Below, one piece after another: positions 1 to 9,351 of a DNA stretch of 64,000 nt. This stretch comes from Flavobacterium resistens (GTDB lineage: Bacteria; Bacteroidota; Bacteroidia; Flavobacteriales; Flavobacteriaceae), in assembly GCF_900182645.1 (NCBI RefSeq), contig NZ_FXTA01000002.1:496001-560000 (forward strand), written 5' to 3'. The number at the start of each line of letters is the position of its first letter. Position 1 is the first letter of the stretch. A program made the translations under genes and the position numbers. The notes below the pieces were generated by a model. That model worked only from the letters and a program-made list of their open reading frames with translations. It did no database searches and had not been told where the DNA came from.

Positions 1-1024
1 TATTTAAACGAGAATCTTTTCCTGAATACGTTTGGTTTAATTGGAAAATATTGAAACGTATTCCTTGTTGTGCTTTTACATCGCCATCAATTGTAATATC
101 TGACATTTCCCAGATTTTTGCCCAGGCTTCAATTTGATTTTGAAGTAAAGCGTCATATCCTAAAGCAACAGCAGATTTGATTACTTTTTCGGCTCCAGCC
201 AAAGTATTTTCGTGATTTAAAGAAACCGTATATCCACCAATTTTTTGAATGGATGAGGTTTGTCCTTTTGCAATAATAGTTCCGTATGTGTACTGAACTT
301 TATCTGTTGTTGAATCGATTGTCGATGGCGAAACGTTGATGTTTTCTCCATTTGCCAAAATCGTATTGTGCATGAAAGTCGTAACTTTAAAATGCGTTTT
401 AAACGTTTGAGCCGTAACAAAAGCTTCGTTTGTGCCTTTTTTCACTTCAAGCGGTTCCCAGAATTTTTCTTCCCAGTTCGCATCTTCATTAGTAACACCA
501 GCGTCAACATAAGGTTTGTAAACGATTTTTGCATCTTTGTTTAAAGGTGTAATATCGTATTTAATGATTCCGGCTTCGTCTAAATCTAAGGAAAGAAAAC
601 GACGAACGTTAACTGAAATTTCTGTTCCGTTTTTAAGAATTGCTTCAAAAGAACGATTGTACCAACCTTCTTTCATATTCAATTCTCTGCGGAAGTTTCT
701 AACTTCGGTACAAGTATTCAAATCAAGATTTTCTTCGTTGATTTCAATGTCAATTCCAATCCAGTTTGGAGCGTTAAGTACTTTTGCAAAATATTTCGGG
801 TAACCGTTTTTCCACCAGCCCACTTTTGTTTTGTCTGGATAATAAATTCCGGCGATGTAACTTCCCTGAAAAGTTTCAGCTGAATAGGTTTCTTCAAAAT
901 TGGCGCGTTGTCCCATAGCGCCGTTCCCGATACTAAAAAGACTCTCAGAAGATTTTACTCGCTCCGCATCAAATCCTTCTTCAATAATAGACCAATTGTC
1001 TGGTTTTATATAATCTTGGTTCAT
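1..1024 (-). CDS. GH65 family glycoside phosphorylase (maltose phosphorylase-like), partial
   Basis: This is the N-terminal 341 codons of a leftward gene that runs off the left edge; family members are about 770 residues. My reading of the minus strand starts MNQDYIKPDNWSIIEEGF and passes IGNGAMGQRANFEETYS and GIRFNIFQLNQTY, which are typical of the GH65 N-terminal domain and the start of its catalytic region. GH65 phosphorylases split maltose or related disaccharides with phosphate into glucose and beta-glucose 1-phosphate. The next gene upstream in the operon, beta-phosphoglucomutase, uses exactly that product, so maltose is the most likely substrate. The catalytic acid lies beyond the edge and cannot be checked. 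The ATG is at 1022-1024, 142 bases after the preceding gene. No signal peptide is visible, so the enzyme should be cytoplasmic. Confidence 0.85.
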   Translation of the reverse strand, partial: MNQDYIKPDNWSIIEEGFDAERVKSSESLFSIGNGAMGQRANFEETYSAETFQGSYIAGIYYPDKTKVGWWKNGYPKYFAKVLNAPNWIGIDIEINEENLDLNTCTEVRNFRRELNMKEGWYNRSFEAILKNGTEISVNVRRFLSLDLDEAGIIKYDITPLNKDAKIVYKPYVDAGVTNEDANWEEKFWEPLEVKKGTNEAFVTAQTFKTHFKVTTFMHNTILANGENINVSPSTIDSTTDKVQYTYGTIIAKGQTSSIQKIGGYTVSLNHENTLAGAEKVIKSAVALGYDALLQNQIEAWAKIWEMSDITIDGDVKAQQGIRFNIFQLNQTYSGKDSRLN

Positions 1025-1116
1025 CTTTTCTTTAAATTAGAAAATACGGCAATTTGATAATTAGATAATTGCCTTGGTTCTTATTAACTTTTTACATTCA
1101 TTTGAGTAATTGCAGC

Positions 1117-1167
1117 ATTAGAATATTTGTCAGTGAGATTATTTATCTCATTGACATATTTTCTAAT
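1117..1167 (-). repeat. Intercistronic hairpin between pgmB and the GH65 gene
   Basis: Two 19-base arms (1120-1138 and 1146-1164) pair with only a few mismatches around a 7-base loop, and pairing can extend outward. The hairpin follows directly on the pgmB stop codon at 1167-1169. No T-run follows on the minus strand, so it is not an intrinsic terminator. It could mark an mRNA processing site or protect the 3' end of the upstream message; that role is inference. Confidence 0.45.
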
Positions 1168-1823
1168 TATCTGATTAATTTCTCAATAAAGCCTGGTGTG
1201 ATTTGGGTAAAATCTTTAAAAATGTGATCAGCTTCATGTAAAATTGTTTCCTCACCAATTCCAACACTTACCATTTCTGCAATATTTGCTGCCTGAATTC
1301 CGGCAACAGAATCCTCAAATACAATTGAATTTTTTGGATCAATATGTAATAATTGAGCCGCTTTTAAGAAAACTTCTGGGTCTGGTTTTGCATTGCTGAC
1401 ATCATTTCCGTCAACAATAACATCGAAGTAAGATAGAACTCCAGTTTTTTCTAAAATTGGTCTTGCATTTTTGCTGGCAGAGCCCAATGCAATTCCTTGA
1501 TTTAAATCTTTTAATAGTTGTAGAATTTTAAAAACTCCTGGAAGAATCTCACTTTCATCCATGTCAACTAAATAAGACAAATAATCTTCGTTTTTTTGAA
1601 TCAGCCATTTGTCTTTGTCTTCCTGAGAAGCCTGAACATTTCCTAATCCAAGTATAATGTCTAAAGAACGAACTCGGCTAACGCCTTTTAAAAGTTCATT
1701 GTCTTCATGTGTAAAATTTATATTTAATGACTGGGCAATTTTTTGCCAAGCTAAAAAGTGGTATTTAGCGGTATCAACGATCACTCCATCAAGATCGAAG
1801 ATGAATGCTTTTTTATTATTCAT
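1167..1823 (-). CDS. pgmB: Beta-phosphoglucomutase (HAD superfamily)
   Basis: This 218-residue enzyme converts beta-glucose 1-phosphate to glucose 6-phosphate in the cytoplasm. HAD motif I is near the N-terminus (FDLDGVIVDTA, nucleophile Asp10 and acid/base Asp12 from the chosen start). The helical cap has the sequence KYHFLAW, and motif III/IV regions read SNAKPDPEVFL and VFEDSVAGIQAA, all typical of beta-PGM. The start is the ATG at 1821-1823, which overlaps the end of the upstream transporter by 8 bases; an in-frame TTG nine bases further upstream is less likely. The gene lies between a sugar permease and a GH65 phosphorylase, as expected for maltose phosphorolysis. Confidence 0.93.
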   Translation of the reverse strand: MNNKKAFIFDLDGVIVDTAKYHFLAWQKIAQSLNINFTHEDNELLKGVSRVRSLDIILGLGNVQASQEDKDKWLIQKNEDYLSYLVDMDESEILPGVFKILQLLKDLNQGIALGSASKNARPILEKTGVLSYFDVIVDGNDVSNAKPDPEVFLKAAQLLHIDPKNSIVFEDSVAGIQAANIAEMVSVGIGEETILHEADHIFKDFTQITPGFIEKLIR

Positions 1824-3336
1824 GGATTTCAATTTTAGTTTTACTATTTACTCTAAGAGTCAATAATCCTGCGAAAATCATTGATACACCTCCAATTATT
1901 AGAGCGTAAATAGGTTCATTATTAAAGAATTGTTTGATTACAAATCCTAATATTGTAGCGGCTACAATTTGTGGAATTACTACGAAAAAGTTGAAAACTC
2001 CCATGTAATAACCCATTTTTGCAGCTGGCAAAGCACCAGATAACATGGCATAAGGCATTGATAAAATACTTGCCCAGGCAATACCAACTCCCAACATTGG
2101 AAGAATAAGTAGCTGCTTATCACCAATAAAATAAATTGAAATTAAACCAACACCTCCAGCACATAAGGCCAATAAATGTGTTGCTCTAACGCCTACTTTT
2201 TTTGCAATAACTGGTAATAAGAAAGCTACAGCTGCAGCGACACCGTTATAAACTGTGAATAAAACAGAAACCCAGTCGGCAGCATCATTGTATACTTTTG
2301 AAGTTGTATCGGTGGTACCAAAAATATGCTGTGTAACGGCCTGTGTGGTGTAAATCCACATCGAGAAAAGCGCAAACCAAGAGAAAAATTGAACCCAGGC
2401 TAATTTTTGCATTGTTCTAGGCATATTCAATAAATCGGTCATGATTATGGTAAAACCATTCTGAACTTTTTTTGTACGTAATTGTGATGCAATTACAAAT
2501 AAAACACCCATAAAAATTAGACCTACAAAAAGAATATATAATTCTTTAGCAAGGCTGTTTTCGAAAATTAAAAACGAAATTAATCCTCCAATACCAGCAA
2601 ACAATACCCCTAAAAGCAATTGTTTTTTTGTAGAAACGCCAGATTCTGTTTCTGAATTTTGACCCTCATTTTCTAAATCTTTTTTGCTGTTAGCTTCGAA
2701 TGCGTGAAGTTCTTCCGGAGTATATTCGGTTGTTTTAAAAACAGTCCATAAAACAGAAAGGAGGAAAACAATTCCGCCAATGTAGAATGACCATTTTACT
2801 GCATCCGGAATAATTCCTTTAGGCGCAACATTGCTAACATCAAAAACATTTGTGAAGAGATAAGGCAAAACCGAACCAACAACAGCTCCTGTTCCAATAA
2901 AGAAACTCTGCATTACAAAACCTAATGCACGCTGATGGTCGGGCAAATTATCGCCAACAAAAGCGCGAAATGGTTCCATTGAAACATTTATCGACGCGTC
3001 CATAATCCATAAAGTTCCTGCCGCAATCCACAGAGTAGGAGAGTTGGGCATAACGAATAATGCAATGGATGACAAAATGGCTCCAATTAAAAAATAGGGG
3101 CGACGTCTTCCTAAACGAGTCCAGGTTCTGTCACTGAAATAACCAATAACGGGCTGAATTATTAAACCTGAAACAGGCGCAGCAATCCACAAAATTGGGA
3201 TTTCATCTATTTTAGCACCAAGGGTTTCAAAAATTCTTGAAGTATTTGCGTTTTGCAGTGCAAAACCAAATTGTATTCCTAAGAAACCGAAACTCATGTT
3301 CCAAATTTCCCAGAAACTTAATTTACGCTTTTCCAT
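1816..3336 (-). CDS. MFS sugar transporter (SLC45/maltose-sucrose type)
   Basis: This is a 506-residue integral membrane protein of the major facilitator superfamily. The N-terminal part reads FGFLGIQFGFALQNANTSRIF and then the signature DRTWTRLGRRRPYFLIGA between helices 2 and 3, as in the SLC45-like disaccharide:proton symporters that Bacteroidetes use for maltose. A charged cytoplasmic loop (about residues 205-235) separates the two six-helix halves. It is first in a leftward operon with pgmB and the GH65 gene, so inner-membrane maltose uptake is the likely role. The ATG is at 3334-3336. Confidence 0.88.
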   Translation of the reverse strand: MEKRKLSFWEIWNMSFGFLGIQFGFALQNANTSRIFETLGAKIDEIPILWIAAPVSGLIIQPVIGYFSDRTWTRLGRRRPYFLIGAILSSIALFVMPNSPTLWIAAGTLWIMDASINVSMEPFRAFVGDNLPDHQRALGFVMQSFFIGTGAVVGSVLPYLFTNVFDVSNVAPKGIIPDAVKWSFYIGGIVFLLSVLWTVFKTTEYTPEELHAFEANSKKDLENEGQNSETESGVSTKKQLLLGVLFAGIGGLISFLIFENSLAKELYILFVGLIFMGVLFVIASQLRTKKVQNGFTIIMTDLLNMPRTMQKLAWVQFFSWFALFSMWIYTTQAVTQHIFGTTDTTSKVYNDAADWVSVLFTVYNGVAAAVAFLLPVIAKKVGVRATHLLALCAGGVGLISIYFIGDKQLLILPMLGVGIAWASILSMPYAMLSGALPAAKMGYYMGVFNFFVVIPQIVAATILGFVIKQFFNNEPIYALIIGGVSMIFAGLLTLRVNSKTKIEIHE

Positions 3337-3360
3337 TATCGTAATTTGAAAAAATTATAC

Positions 3361-3379
3361 GATAAGCGCTTTGCTTATC
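3361..3379. repeat. Short inverted repeat in the leader of the MFS-pgmB-GH65 operon
   Basis: GATAAGC and GCTTATC are separated by GCTTT, 25-43 bases before the transporter start codon. It could be an operator or a small leader hairpin. Nothing in the sequence distinguishes the two. Confidence 0.35.
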
Positions 3380-3393
3380 AAAACTTTGTTTCT

Positions 3394-3405
3394 TTCGAAG
3401 TAAAA
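3394..3405. promoter_or_regulatory. Candidate operator, copy A (TTCGAAGTAAAA)
   Basis: The 12-mer TTCGAAGTAAAA recurs exactly at 4717-4728 in front of susC. The match extends to 17 bases with one mismatch. Its core TTCGAA is palindromic with a central CG, as in many LacI-family operators. On the minus strand a weak -7-like box (TAGTTTTA, 3401-3408) overlaps it, which would put the operon's transcription start in the core. Binding by the neighbouring LacI-type protein is inference. Confidence 0.4.
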
Positions 3406-3454
3406 CTAAAAGCCTTGACGGGCGTAAAAGTATAAATTATTTTTTTATTTAAGC

Positions 3455-3490
3455 TAATAAAAAAGCCATAAATATTTTTTATGGCTTTAG
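3455..3490 (-). terminator. Intrinsic terminator of the lacI-type gene
   Basis: The stem AAAGCCATAAA/TTTATGGCTTT (3462-3472 and 3478-3488) is followed on the minus strand by a run of T. It lies 22 bases past the regulator's stop codon and separates that gene from the downstream transporter operon. Confidence 0.8.
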
Positions 3491-3511
3491 AATGTGTTGA
3501 TTTTAAGAAAA

Positions 3512-4543
3512 TTAGTCAGTAGATTCTCTTTTTATAAGATGAGTTTCTATTACTTCTGTAGTATAATTTTCGTTTTCTTCTTCGTCATCGTCATGTTCGG
3601 CTTCAAGCCTTTCGATAAGCATTTTGGCTGCTTTATTTCCCATTTTTTCTCCGCTCTGACTTACGGTTGTAATGCTTGGAGTGGAGTATTTTGAAATAAT
3701 TCCGTCCGTAAAAGCAATTACGGCTAAATCTTCAGGAACTTTAAGCCCCATTTTTGATGCCGTTTTGATAATTGTTACTGCAAAAAGCTCATTTACTGCG
3801 AAAACAGCATCGAAAGCTCTGGCGTGTAAAAGTTCAGAAATAGTTATTTCGCAAGTGTCTACATCTTCAATTTTAATTATTAGATCCTCATTAAACGGAA
3901 TTCCGTTGTCTAAAAGTGCTTTTTCGTAACCGTCTGTTCTTAGTTTTCCAACGCTTACATAATCGACAGTTGTTACCAAAGCGATTTTTTTTCGTCCGTT
4001 GTCAATCAGGCTCTGAACGGCTTCGTATGCTGCAGCTTTGTCATCAATTATAACTTTATCGCATAAAATATCATTGGTTACACGATCAAACATAACCACT
4101 GGCATTCCTTGATTTATGACTTCAGTAATATGGTGAAAGTCGCCTTTAAATTGTGTTTCTTTAGAAAGTGACATGATAAAACCATCGATACTTCCGTTGG
4201 CTAACATCTCCATATTTAATACTTCTTTATCAAAAGAATCATCTGATAAACAGATTACTACACTATACCCATGTTCATTGGCAACTTGCTCCACACCATT
4301 GATTACAGTAGAGAAAAAATGGTGTACAATTTCTGGGATGATAATGCCAATACTTTTGGTTTTTCGGTTTTTTAAACTAAGAGCAATATTGTTGGGTTTA
4401 TAGTTGTAAAACTTAGCAAAAGCCTGAACTTTTAGACGCGTTTCTTCACCTATTTCAAGACTGTTTCTAAGTGATTTTGAGACAGTTGAAATAGATACGT
4501 CAAGTTCCTTTGCTATCTGTTTTAGGGTTATTTTGCGTTTCAT
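3512..4543 (-). CDS. LacI-family transcriptional regulator of the maltose/starch locus
   Basis: This 343-residue DNA-binding protein has the N-terminal LacI helix-turn-helix (ITLKQIAKELDVSISTVSKSL, residues 4-23) followed by the hinge region and IGIIIPEIVHHFFSTVINGVE, the start of a periplasmic-binding-protein-like sensor domain (about residues 60-330). It lies between the leftward transporter operon and the divergent susC operon and has its own terminator. It therefore probably controls both, in response to maltose or a derivative. A repeated 12-mer in both control regions is a candidate operator. Whether it represses or activates cannot be read from the sequence. Confidence 0.92.
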   Translation of the reverse strand: MKRKITLKQIAKELDVSISTVSKSLRNSLEIGEETRLKVQAFAKFYNYKPNNIALSLKNRKTKSIGIIIPEIVHHFFSTVINGVEQVANEHGYSVVICLSDDSFDKEVLNMEMLANGSIDGFIMSLSKETQFKGDFHHITEVINQGMPVVMFDRVTNDILCDKVIIDDKAAAYEAVQSLIDNGRKKIALVTTVDYVSVGKLRTDGYEKALLDNGIPFNEDLIIKIEDVDTCEITISELLHARAFDAVFAVNELFAVTIIKTASKMGLKVPEDLAVIAFTDGIISKYSTPSITTVSQSGEKMGNKAAKMLIERLEAEHDDDEEENENYTTEVIETHLIKRESTD

Positions 4544-4653
4544 AGTGTTTTTTGGAAAAAATCTAATTGATAATAAAGTTGGTTAATATTTTTGGTATTG
4601 GCAATTTTTGACTTAAAAGATTACAAAAAATAGAAAGTTTTCAACACTACCAC

Positions 4654-4665
4654 GTTTTCGTAAAC
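4654..4665. promoter_or_regulatory. Near-palindrome upstream of the susC promoter
   Basis: GTTTTCGTAAAC is palindromic at 10 of 12 positions with a central CG, resembling LacI/CcpA-type sites. It lies about 20 bases upstream of the -33 element, where an activator would bind. No second copy was found. Confidence 0.25.
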
Positions 4666-4684
4666 CAATAAAAATTGCCACCGG

Positions 4685-4713
4685 TTGTTCGTGTTAATAA
4701 ATTCATAATTTTG
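4685..4713 (+). promoter_or_regulatory. Promoter of the susCDE operon
   Basis: TTG at 4685-4687, an 18-base spacer and a perfect TAnnTTTG box (TAATTTTG, 4706-4713) match the flavobacterial housekeeping promoter. The transcription start should be near 4720, giving a leader of about 60 bases before susC. Confidence 0.7.
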
Positions 4714-4716
4714 AAA

Positions 4717-4728
4717 TTCGAAGTAAAA
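4717..4728. promoter_or_regulatory. Candidate operator, copy B (TTCGAAGTAAAA)
   Basis: This is an exact 12-base repeat of the element at 3394-3405. It starts 3 bases after the -7 box and covers the predicted start of susC transcription, a normal position for a repressor operator. Confidence 0.45.
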
Positions 4729-4778
4729 TTAAAAACTTAACTAACAATCACAAACTCAAACTAATTTAAACAAAAAGT

Positions 4779-7715
4779 ATGAAAACAATTTACAAAAAGT
4801 TGTTATTTTTATTCCTACTGCTGCCGTTTACTGTGTTAGCTCAAAGCACATTAAATGGAACTGTTGTCGATAAGGCAACAGGACAGCCGATTCCGGGAGT
4901 AAATGTAAATGTACAAGGCTCAAAAGGAGGTACTTCAACAGATTTTGACGGGAAATTTCAATTGCCAAATTTAAAAAATGGCGATAAAGTTGTCGTGTCA
5001 TTTATTGGTTATGTAAGTACTACTGTTACTTTTTCTGGACAAAAAACAGTAAGCGTTTCTCTGGAAGAAGATACAAACCAACTTAAAGAGGTTGTTGTAC
5101 AAGTAGGTTACGGTACCGTTAAGAAAAAAGATGCAACAGGAGCTGTAACGGTTTTAGGCGCAAAAGATTTTAATAAAGGACCGGTGGCATCTGCAGATCA
5201 AATGATTCAAGGTAGAGTGGCTGGTTTGCAGATTATTAATGGTGGAGGTTCTCCAGGAGCTGATCCGATTGTAAGAATCCGTAGCGGATCTTCTCTTAGT
5301 GCAAACAATGATCCATTATATGTAATTGATGGTATTCCTGTTGCAAATGGTGGAGTAGAAGGTGGAAGAAACCCATTGTCTACAATCAACCAAAATGATA
5401 TTGAATCTGTTTCAGTTTTAAAAGATGCATCTGCAACTGCAATTTATGGTTCACGAGCTTCAAATGGTGTAATCATTATTACTACTAAAAAAGGTAAATC
5501 AGGTGATATCAAAGTAAGTTATAACGGTAATTTCCAAGTTTCAGAAATAACTCAACAAGTTGACGCTTTGTCAAGCGGGCAGTTTAGAGATTTTATTAAT
5601 GCAAATGGAACTGCGGCACAGAAAGCTTTAGTGGGTACAGCAAATACCAACTGGCAAGATGAAATTTACAGAACTGCTTTAGGGACAGATCAAAACGTTT
5701 CTGCAAGTGGAGGATCTGATAATGTTTCTTATAGAGCTTCTGTAGGTTACACAAATTTAAATGGTGTTTTATTAAGAGATAATTTTGAAAGAACTACGTT
5801 AGGAGTTTCGTTAACTGGTGACTTTTTTGACAAACATTTAAAAGTTCAGGTAAATAATAATACATCTGTAATTAAAAGTAATTACAGTACTACAGGAGCT
5901 GTTGGTGCAGCTGTAGGTTTTGACCCAACTCAATCTGTTAAAAATCCTGATGGAACTTACTTTCAATGGATGACAAATGCTACTGAATTTAATCAATTAG
6001 CTGGAAAAAATCCAGTTGCTATGATTGAGCAACAAGATAATTTAGGTACCTTTAATAGAAGTATAGGGAATGTTCAATTGGATTATAAAATGCACTTTTT
6101 GCCAGAATTAAAGGCTACGGCAAATTTAGGTTATGACCAAATGAGCGGTAGAGGTTATGGTGGAATAAATGGGGAGTATTTATATGGTCTTAAAGGATCT
6201 GGGCATAATGAATATGAAAATATAGAAAAAAGAAATAACAAATTGATGGATTTGTATCTTAACTATAATAAAAAGATTGAATCTATTAATACTCAATTTG
6301 ATGTAACTGGAGGTTATACATATCAGGATTTTAGAGAAGAAAAAACGAAATCAAATTATTCTTATGATACTAATAACACGGTTGTAGAATTATCATTACC
6401 AACTCATATTAATTTACAATCCTTTTTTGGTAGAGCAAATATCACTGTTGCAGATAAGTATTTATTAACTGCTTCTATCAGACGTGATGGTACTTCTCGA
6501 TTTACAAAGGATTACCGATGGTCAAATTTCCCGGCAGTCTCTGTTGCATGGAAATTGAATGAAGAAGGATTTTTGAAAGATGTTACTAGCATTAACTCCT
6601 TAAAGTTAAGAGGAGGTTGGGGTATTACAGGACAGCAAAATATAGGAAATGCTTATCCATCTATTCCTTTGTATTTGGCTGCAAACAGTGCAGCTCAATA
6701 TCAACTGGGAAATACCTTTTATACTACTTACAGACCACAACAATATAATAGTAACTTGAGATGGGAAGAGACAAGTACTATAAATGTTGGAGTTGATTTC
6801 GCACTTTTCAATAACAGAGTAACAGGTACAGTGGATGCTTACCAAAGAACTACAGATCATTTATTGTTGAATACATTAAATCCTGCTTTTTTTGGATTCT
6901 CAAATAGAGGTGATTATAATGTTGGAAGTATGAAAAACAAAGGACTTGAAATTTCAGGTGAAGTAATTCCAGTTCAAAATAAAAATTTAGAGTGGAGAAT
7001 TGGAGGGAATATCACTTTCCAGGATTCAAAAATTACCGCGTTAACTACTGCACAAGATAATACACCAGGTCTTGAAGCAGGTAGTATTTCTGGAGGAACA
7101 GGAAATACAATTCAAAATAACCAAGTGGGCTATGCTCCATATTCATTTTATGTATTTGAGCAGGCTTACGGAGCAGATGGAAAACCTATAGACGGTGTTT
7201 TTGTAGATCGTAATAAAGATGGTATAGTAAATCAAGATGATATGTATCGTTTTCATAAACCGGCAGCAGACATTTTTTATGGTTTATACACAAGTTTGAC
7301 ATACAAAAGCTGGGATTTTTCTATGAATTGGAGAGGTTCATGGGGTAATTATATGTACAATAACGTAGATTCTGGAAACGGCACATACAGTACTATTAAA
7401 ATTAGAGAAACTGATTTGTCAAATGGTGTAGAAAATCTTTTAGAAACTGGATTTAAAAAAGCAAGTGATTTTCAGTTAAAATCTGATTACTATGTACAAG
7501 ACGCTTCTTTCGTAAAATTAGATAACGTTACAGTTGGATATACTTTTAATCAAAAAATAAAAGGGATCTCAATGCTAAAGTTAACAGCATCAGCTCAAAA
7601 TGTTTTAACAATCACTAAGTATGAAGGCTTAAATCCTGAAATTTCAGGAGGTATCGATAATAATATCTATCCGCGACCAATTACTTTCATGTTAGGGTTA
7701 AACGCTAACTTCTAA
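4779..7715 (+). CDS. SusC/RagA-type TonB-dependent outer membrane transporter
   Basis: This 978-residue outer membrane importer has a signal peptide (1-21), a carboxypeptidase-regulatory-like domain (about 24-100, LNGTVVDKATGQPIPGVNV), a TonB-box-like stretch before VGYGTVKKKDATGAV, a plug (about 115-235, with PLYVIDGIPV and SVSVLKDASATAIYGSRAS), and a large beta-barrel ending in aromatic Phe. SusC proteins pair with SusD lids to import oligosaccharides using TonB energy. The gene is followed 16 bases later by susD and lies in a maltose/starch context, so malto-oligosaccharides are the expected cargo. Confidence 0.95.
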   Translation: MKTIYKKLLFLFLLLPFTVLAQSTLNGTVVDKATGQPIPGVNVNVQGSKGGTSTDFDGKFQLPNLKNGDKVVVSFIGYVSTTVTFSGQKTVSVSLEEDTNQLKEVVVQVGYGTVKKKDATGAVTVLGAKDFNKGPVASADQMIQGRVAGLQIINGGGSPGADPIVRIRSGSSLSANNDPLYVIDGIPVANGGVEGGRNPLSTINQNDIESVSVLKDASATAIYGSRASNGVIIITTKKGKSGDIKVSYNGNFQVSEITQQVDALSSGQFRDFINANGTAAQKALVGTANTNWQDEIYRTALGTDQNVSASGGSDNVSYRASVGYTNLNGVLLRDNFERTTLGVSLTGDFFDKHLKVQVNNNTSVIKSNYSTTGAVGAAVGFDPTQSVKNPDGTYFQWMTNATEFNQLAGKNPVAMIEQQDNLGTFNRSIGNVQLDYKMHFLPELKATANLGYDQMSGRGYGGINGEYLYGLKGSGHNEYENIEKRNNKLMDLYLNYNKKIESINTQFDVTGGYTYQDFREEKTKSNYSYDTNNTVVELSLPTHINLQSFFGRANITVADKYLLTASIRRDGTSRFTKDYRWSNFPAVSVAWKLNEEGFLKDVTSINSLKLRGGWGITGQQNIGNAYPSIPLYLAANSAAQYQLGNTFYTTYRPQQYNSNLRWEETSTINVGVDFALFNNRVTGTVDAYQRTTDHLLLNTLNPAFFGFSNRGDYNVGSMKNKGLEISGEVIPVQNKNLEWRIGGNITFQDSKITALTTAQDNTPGLEAGSISGGTGNTIQNNQVGYAPYSFYVFEQAYGADGKPIDGVFVDRNKDGIVNQDDMYRFHKPAADIFYGLYTSLTYKSWDFSMNWRGSWGNYMYNNVDSGNGTYSTIKIRETDLSNGVENLLETGFKKASDFQLKSDYYVQDASFVKLDNVTVGYTFNQKIKGISMLKLTASAQNVLTITKYEGLNPEISGGIDNNIYPRPITFMLGLNANF

Positions 7716-7731
7716 TTCAAATAACAAGAAA

Positions 7732-9330
7732 ATGAAAAAGATACAAATAAAATTAATGGGTATTTCTTTGTTTATGATGACGATGTTGTTTTCATCATGT
7801 ACAGATGACTTAAATATAACACCCCCTGACAACGGAGATCTTATAACTAGTGATGAGCTTTTTAAAGATCCAGCTGCTTATAAAGGAAATTTAGCAAAAT
7901 TATATGCAGGTTTTGCTACAACTGGTCAGCAAGGACCAGCAGGAAATGCAGATATTTCTGGAATTGATGAGGGAACAAGTCAATATATCAGAGGTTTTTG
8001 GATGATGCAGGAACTAACAACTGATGAAGCTGTTATTGCTTGGAATGACGGAACAATTAAAGATTTCCATTCACAGACTTGGTCATCATCAGATACTTTT
8101 ATTGCAGCAACATTTGCACGTTTTTCTTTCCAAATTGTAAACTGTAATGAGTTTTTAAGACAAACTACAGATGCAAAATTAGCAGGAAGAGGAGTGACAG
8201 ATGCAGCCCTATTGGCAGATATTAAAGCATATCGTGCAGAAGCTCGTTTTTTACGTGCAATGACATACTGGCATTTAGTAGATACTTTTGGTGCGGGATC
8301 AATCGTAACAGAAGATTCGCCATCTACATTCTATTACCCAGAATATGCTTCAAGAGCACAGATTTATAAATTTATTGATGAGGAGCTTACTGCTATTGAA
8401 CCGTTATTGAAAACTCCAAAAACAAACGAAGCTTACCGTATCGATCAGGCAGCAGCTTGGATGTTGCATGCTAAATTATACATGAATGCTAAAGTTTATA
8501 TTGGTACAGATCATTATGCTGAAGCGCTTCCTTTAATTGATAAAGTGATCAATTCAGGTTATTCTATCCATAATAACTACAACCAGTTATTCTTGGCAGA
8601 TAATGATAAAAATGGTGCACAGAAAGAATTTATTTTTACAATTGCTTTCGATGGTATTCACACACAAACTTATGGAGGTACAACATTCTTAGTTCATGCT
8701 CCTGTAGGTGGAAGCATGATCGCGTCTCAATATGGTATCAATGGAGGCTGGGGAGGTATTAGAACAACTTCTGCTTTTGTAAATAAATTTGATGCTAATA
8801 CTACTGATACTCGCGGTCAGTTTTATACTAACGGACAAGCAAAAGAAATTGCTGACATAGGAAGTTTTACTGATGGTTATGCTATTCAGAAATTCAAAAA
8901 TGTTGATGTAAATGGTGTTCAGGGATCAGATAAGGCAGGAAACTTTGCAGATACTGATTTTCCAATTTTCAGACTTGCAGATGCTTACTTAATGTATGCG
9001 GAATGTGTTGTTAGAGGTGCAGGCGGAAGTTTAGCAACTGCGACTAATTACGTAAATGCTTTAAGAACAAGAGCAAAAGCGAATACAATTAATCAAGGTG
9101 ATCTTACTTTGAATTTTATCTTAGATGAAAGAGGAAGAGAGCTTCACTGGGAAGGACACAGAAGAACAGATTTGATCCGTTTCGGGAAATTCAGCGGAGG
9201 TTCATATTTATGGCCTTGGAAAGGAAATGTGGCTGGAGGTACTTCTACACAATCTTTCAGAGATTTATTCCCAATTCCTGCAGGAGCTTTAGGAGCAAAT
9301 CAAAATTTAAAACAAAACCCTGGATACTAA
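7732..9330 (+). CDS. SusD/RagB-family glycan-binding lipoprotein
   Basis: This 532-residue surface lipoprotein has a lipobox ending at Cys23 (MLFSSC) and the usual Asp-rich stretch after it. TPR-like helices follow, including YRAEARFLRAMTYWHLVDTFG, a hallmark of SusD N-terminal regions, and the C-terminal part carries LDERGRELHWEGHRRTDLIR, a hallmark of RagB/SusD C-terminal domains. It caps the SusC barrel and delivers starch fragments. It is translated from the same operon as susC. Confidence 0.95.
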   Translation: MKKIQIKLMGISLFMMTMLFSSCTDDLNITPPDNGDLITSDELFKDPAAYKGNLAKLYAGFATTGQQGPAGNADISGIDEGTSQYIRGFWMMQELTTDEAVIAWNDGTIKDFHSQTWSSSDTFIAATFARFSFQIVNCNEFLRQTTDAKLAGRGVTDAALLADIKAYRAEARFLRAMTYWHLVDTFGAGSIVTEDSPSTFYYPEYASRAQIYKFIDEELTAIEPLLKTPKTNEAYRIDQAAAWMLHAKLYMNAKVYIGTDHYAEALPLIDKVINSGYSIHNNYNQLFLADNDKNGAQKEFIFTIAFDGIHTQTYGGTTFLVHAPVGGSMIASQYGINGGWGGIRTTSAFVNKFDANTTDTRGQFYTNGQAKEIADIGSFTDGYAIQKFKNVDVNGVQGSDKAGNFADTDFPIFRLADAYLMYAECVVRGAGGSLATATNYVNALRTRAKANTINQGDLTLNFILDERGRELHWEGHRRTDLIRFGKFSGGSYLWPWKGNVAGGTSTQSFRDLFPIPAGALGANQNLKQNPGY

Positions 9331-9351
9331 TTAACTAAAAATATACCAAAA

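Noticed and set aside
537..803. 88-codon plus-strand frame within the GH65 gene
   Set aside because: It is antisense to a coding region with clear GH65 sequence.
4779..9330. A second SusC/SusD pair in the cassette region
   Set aside because: The receptors at 47617 and 54279 have no SusD gene beside them; the adjacent lipoproteins are DUF4249.
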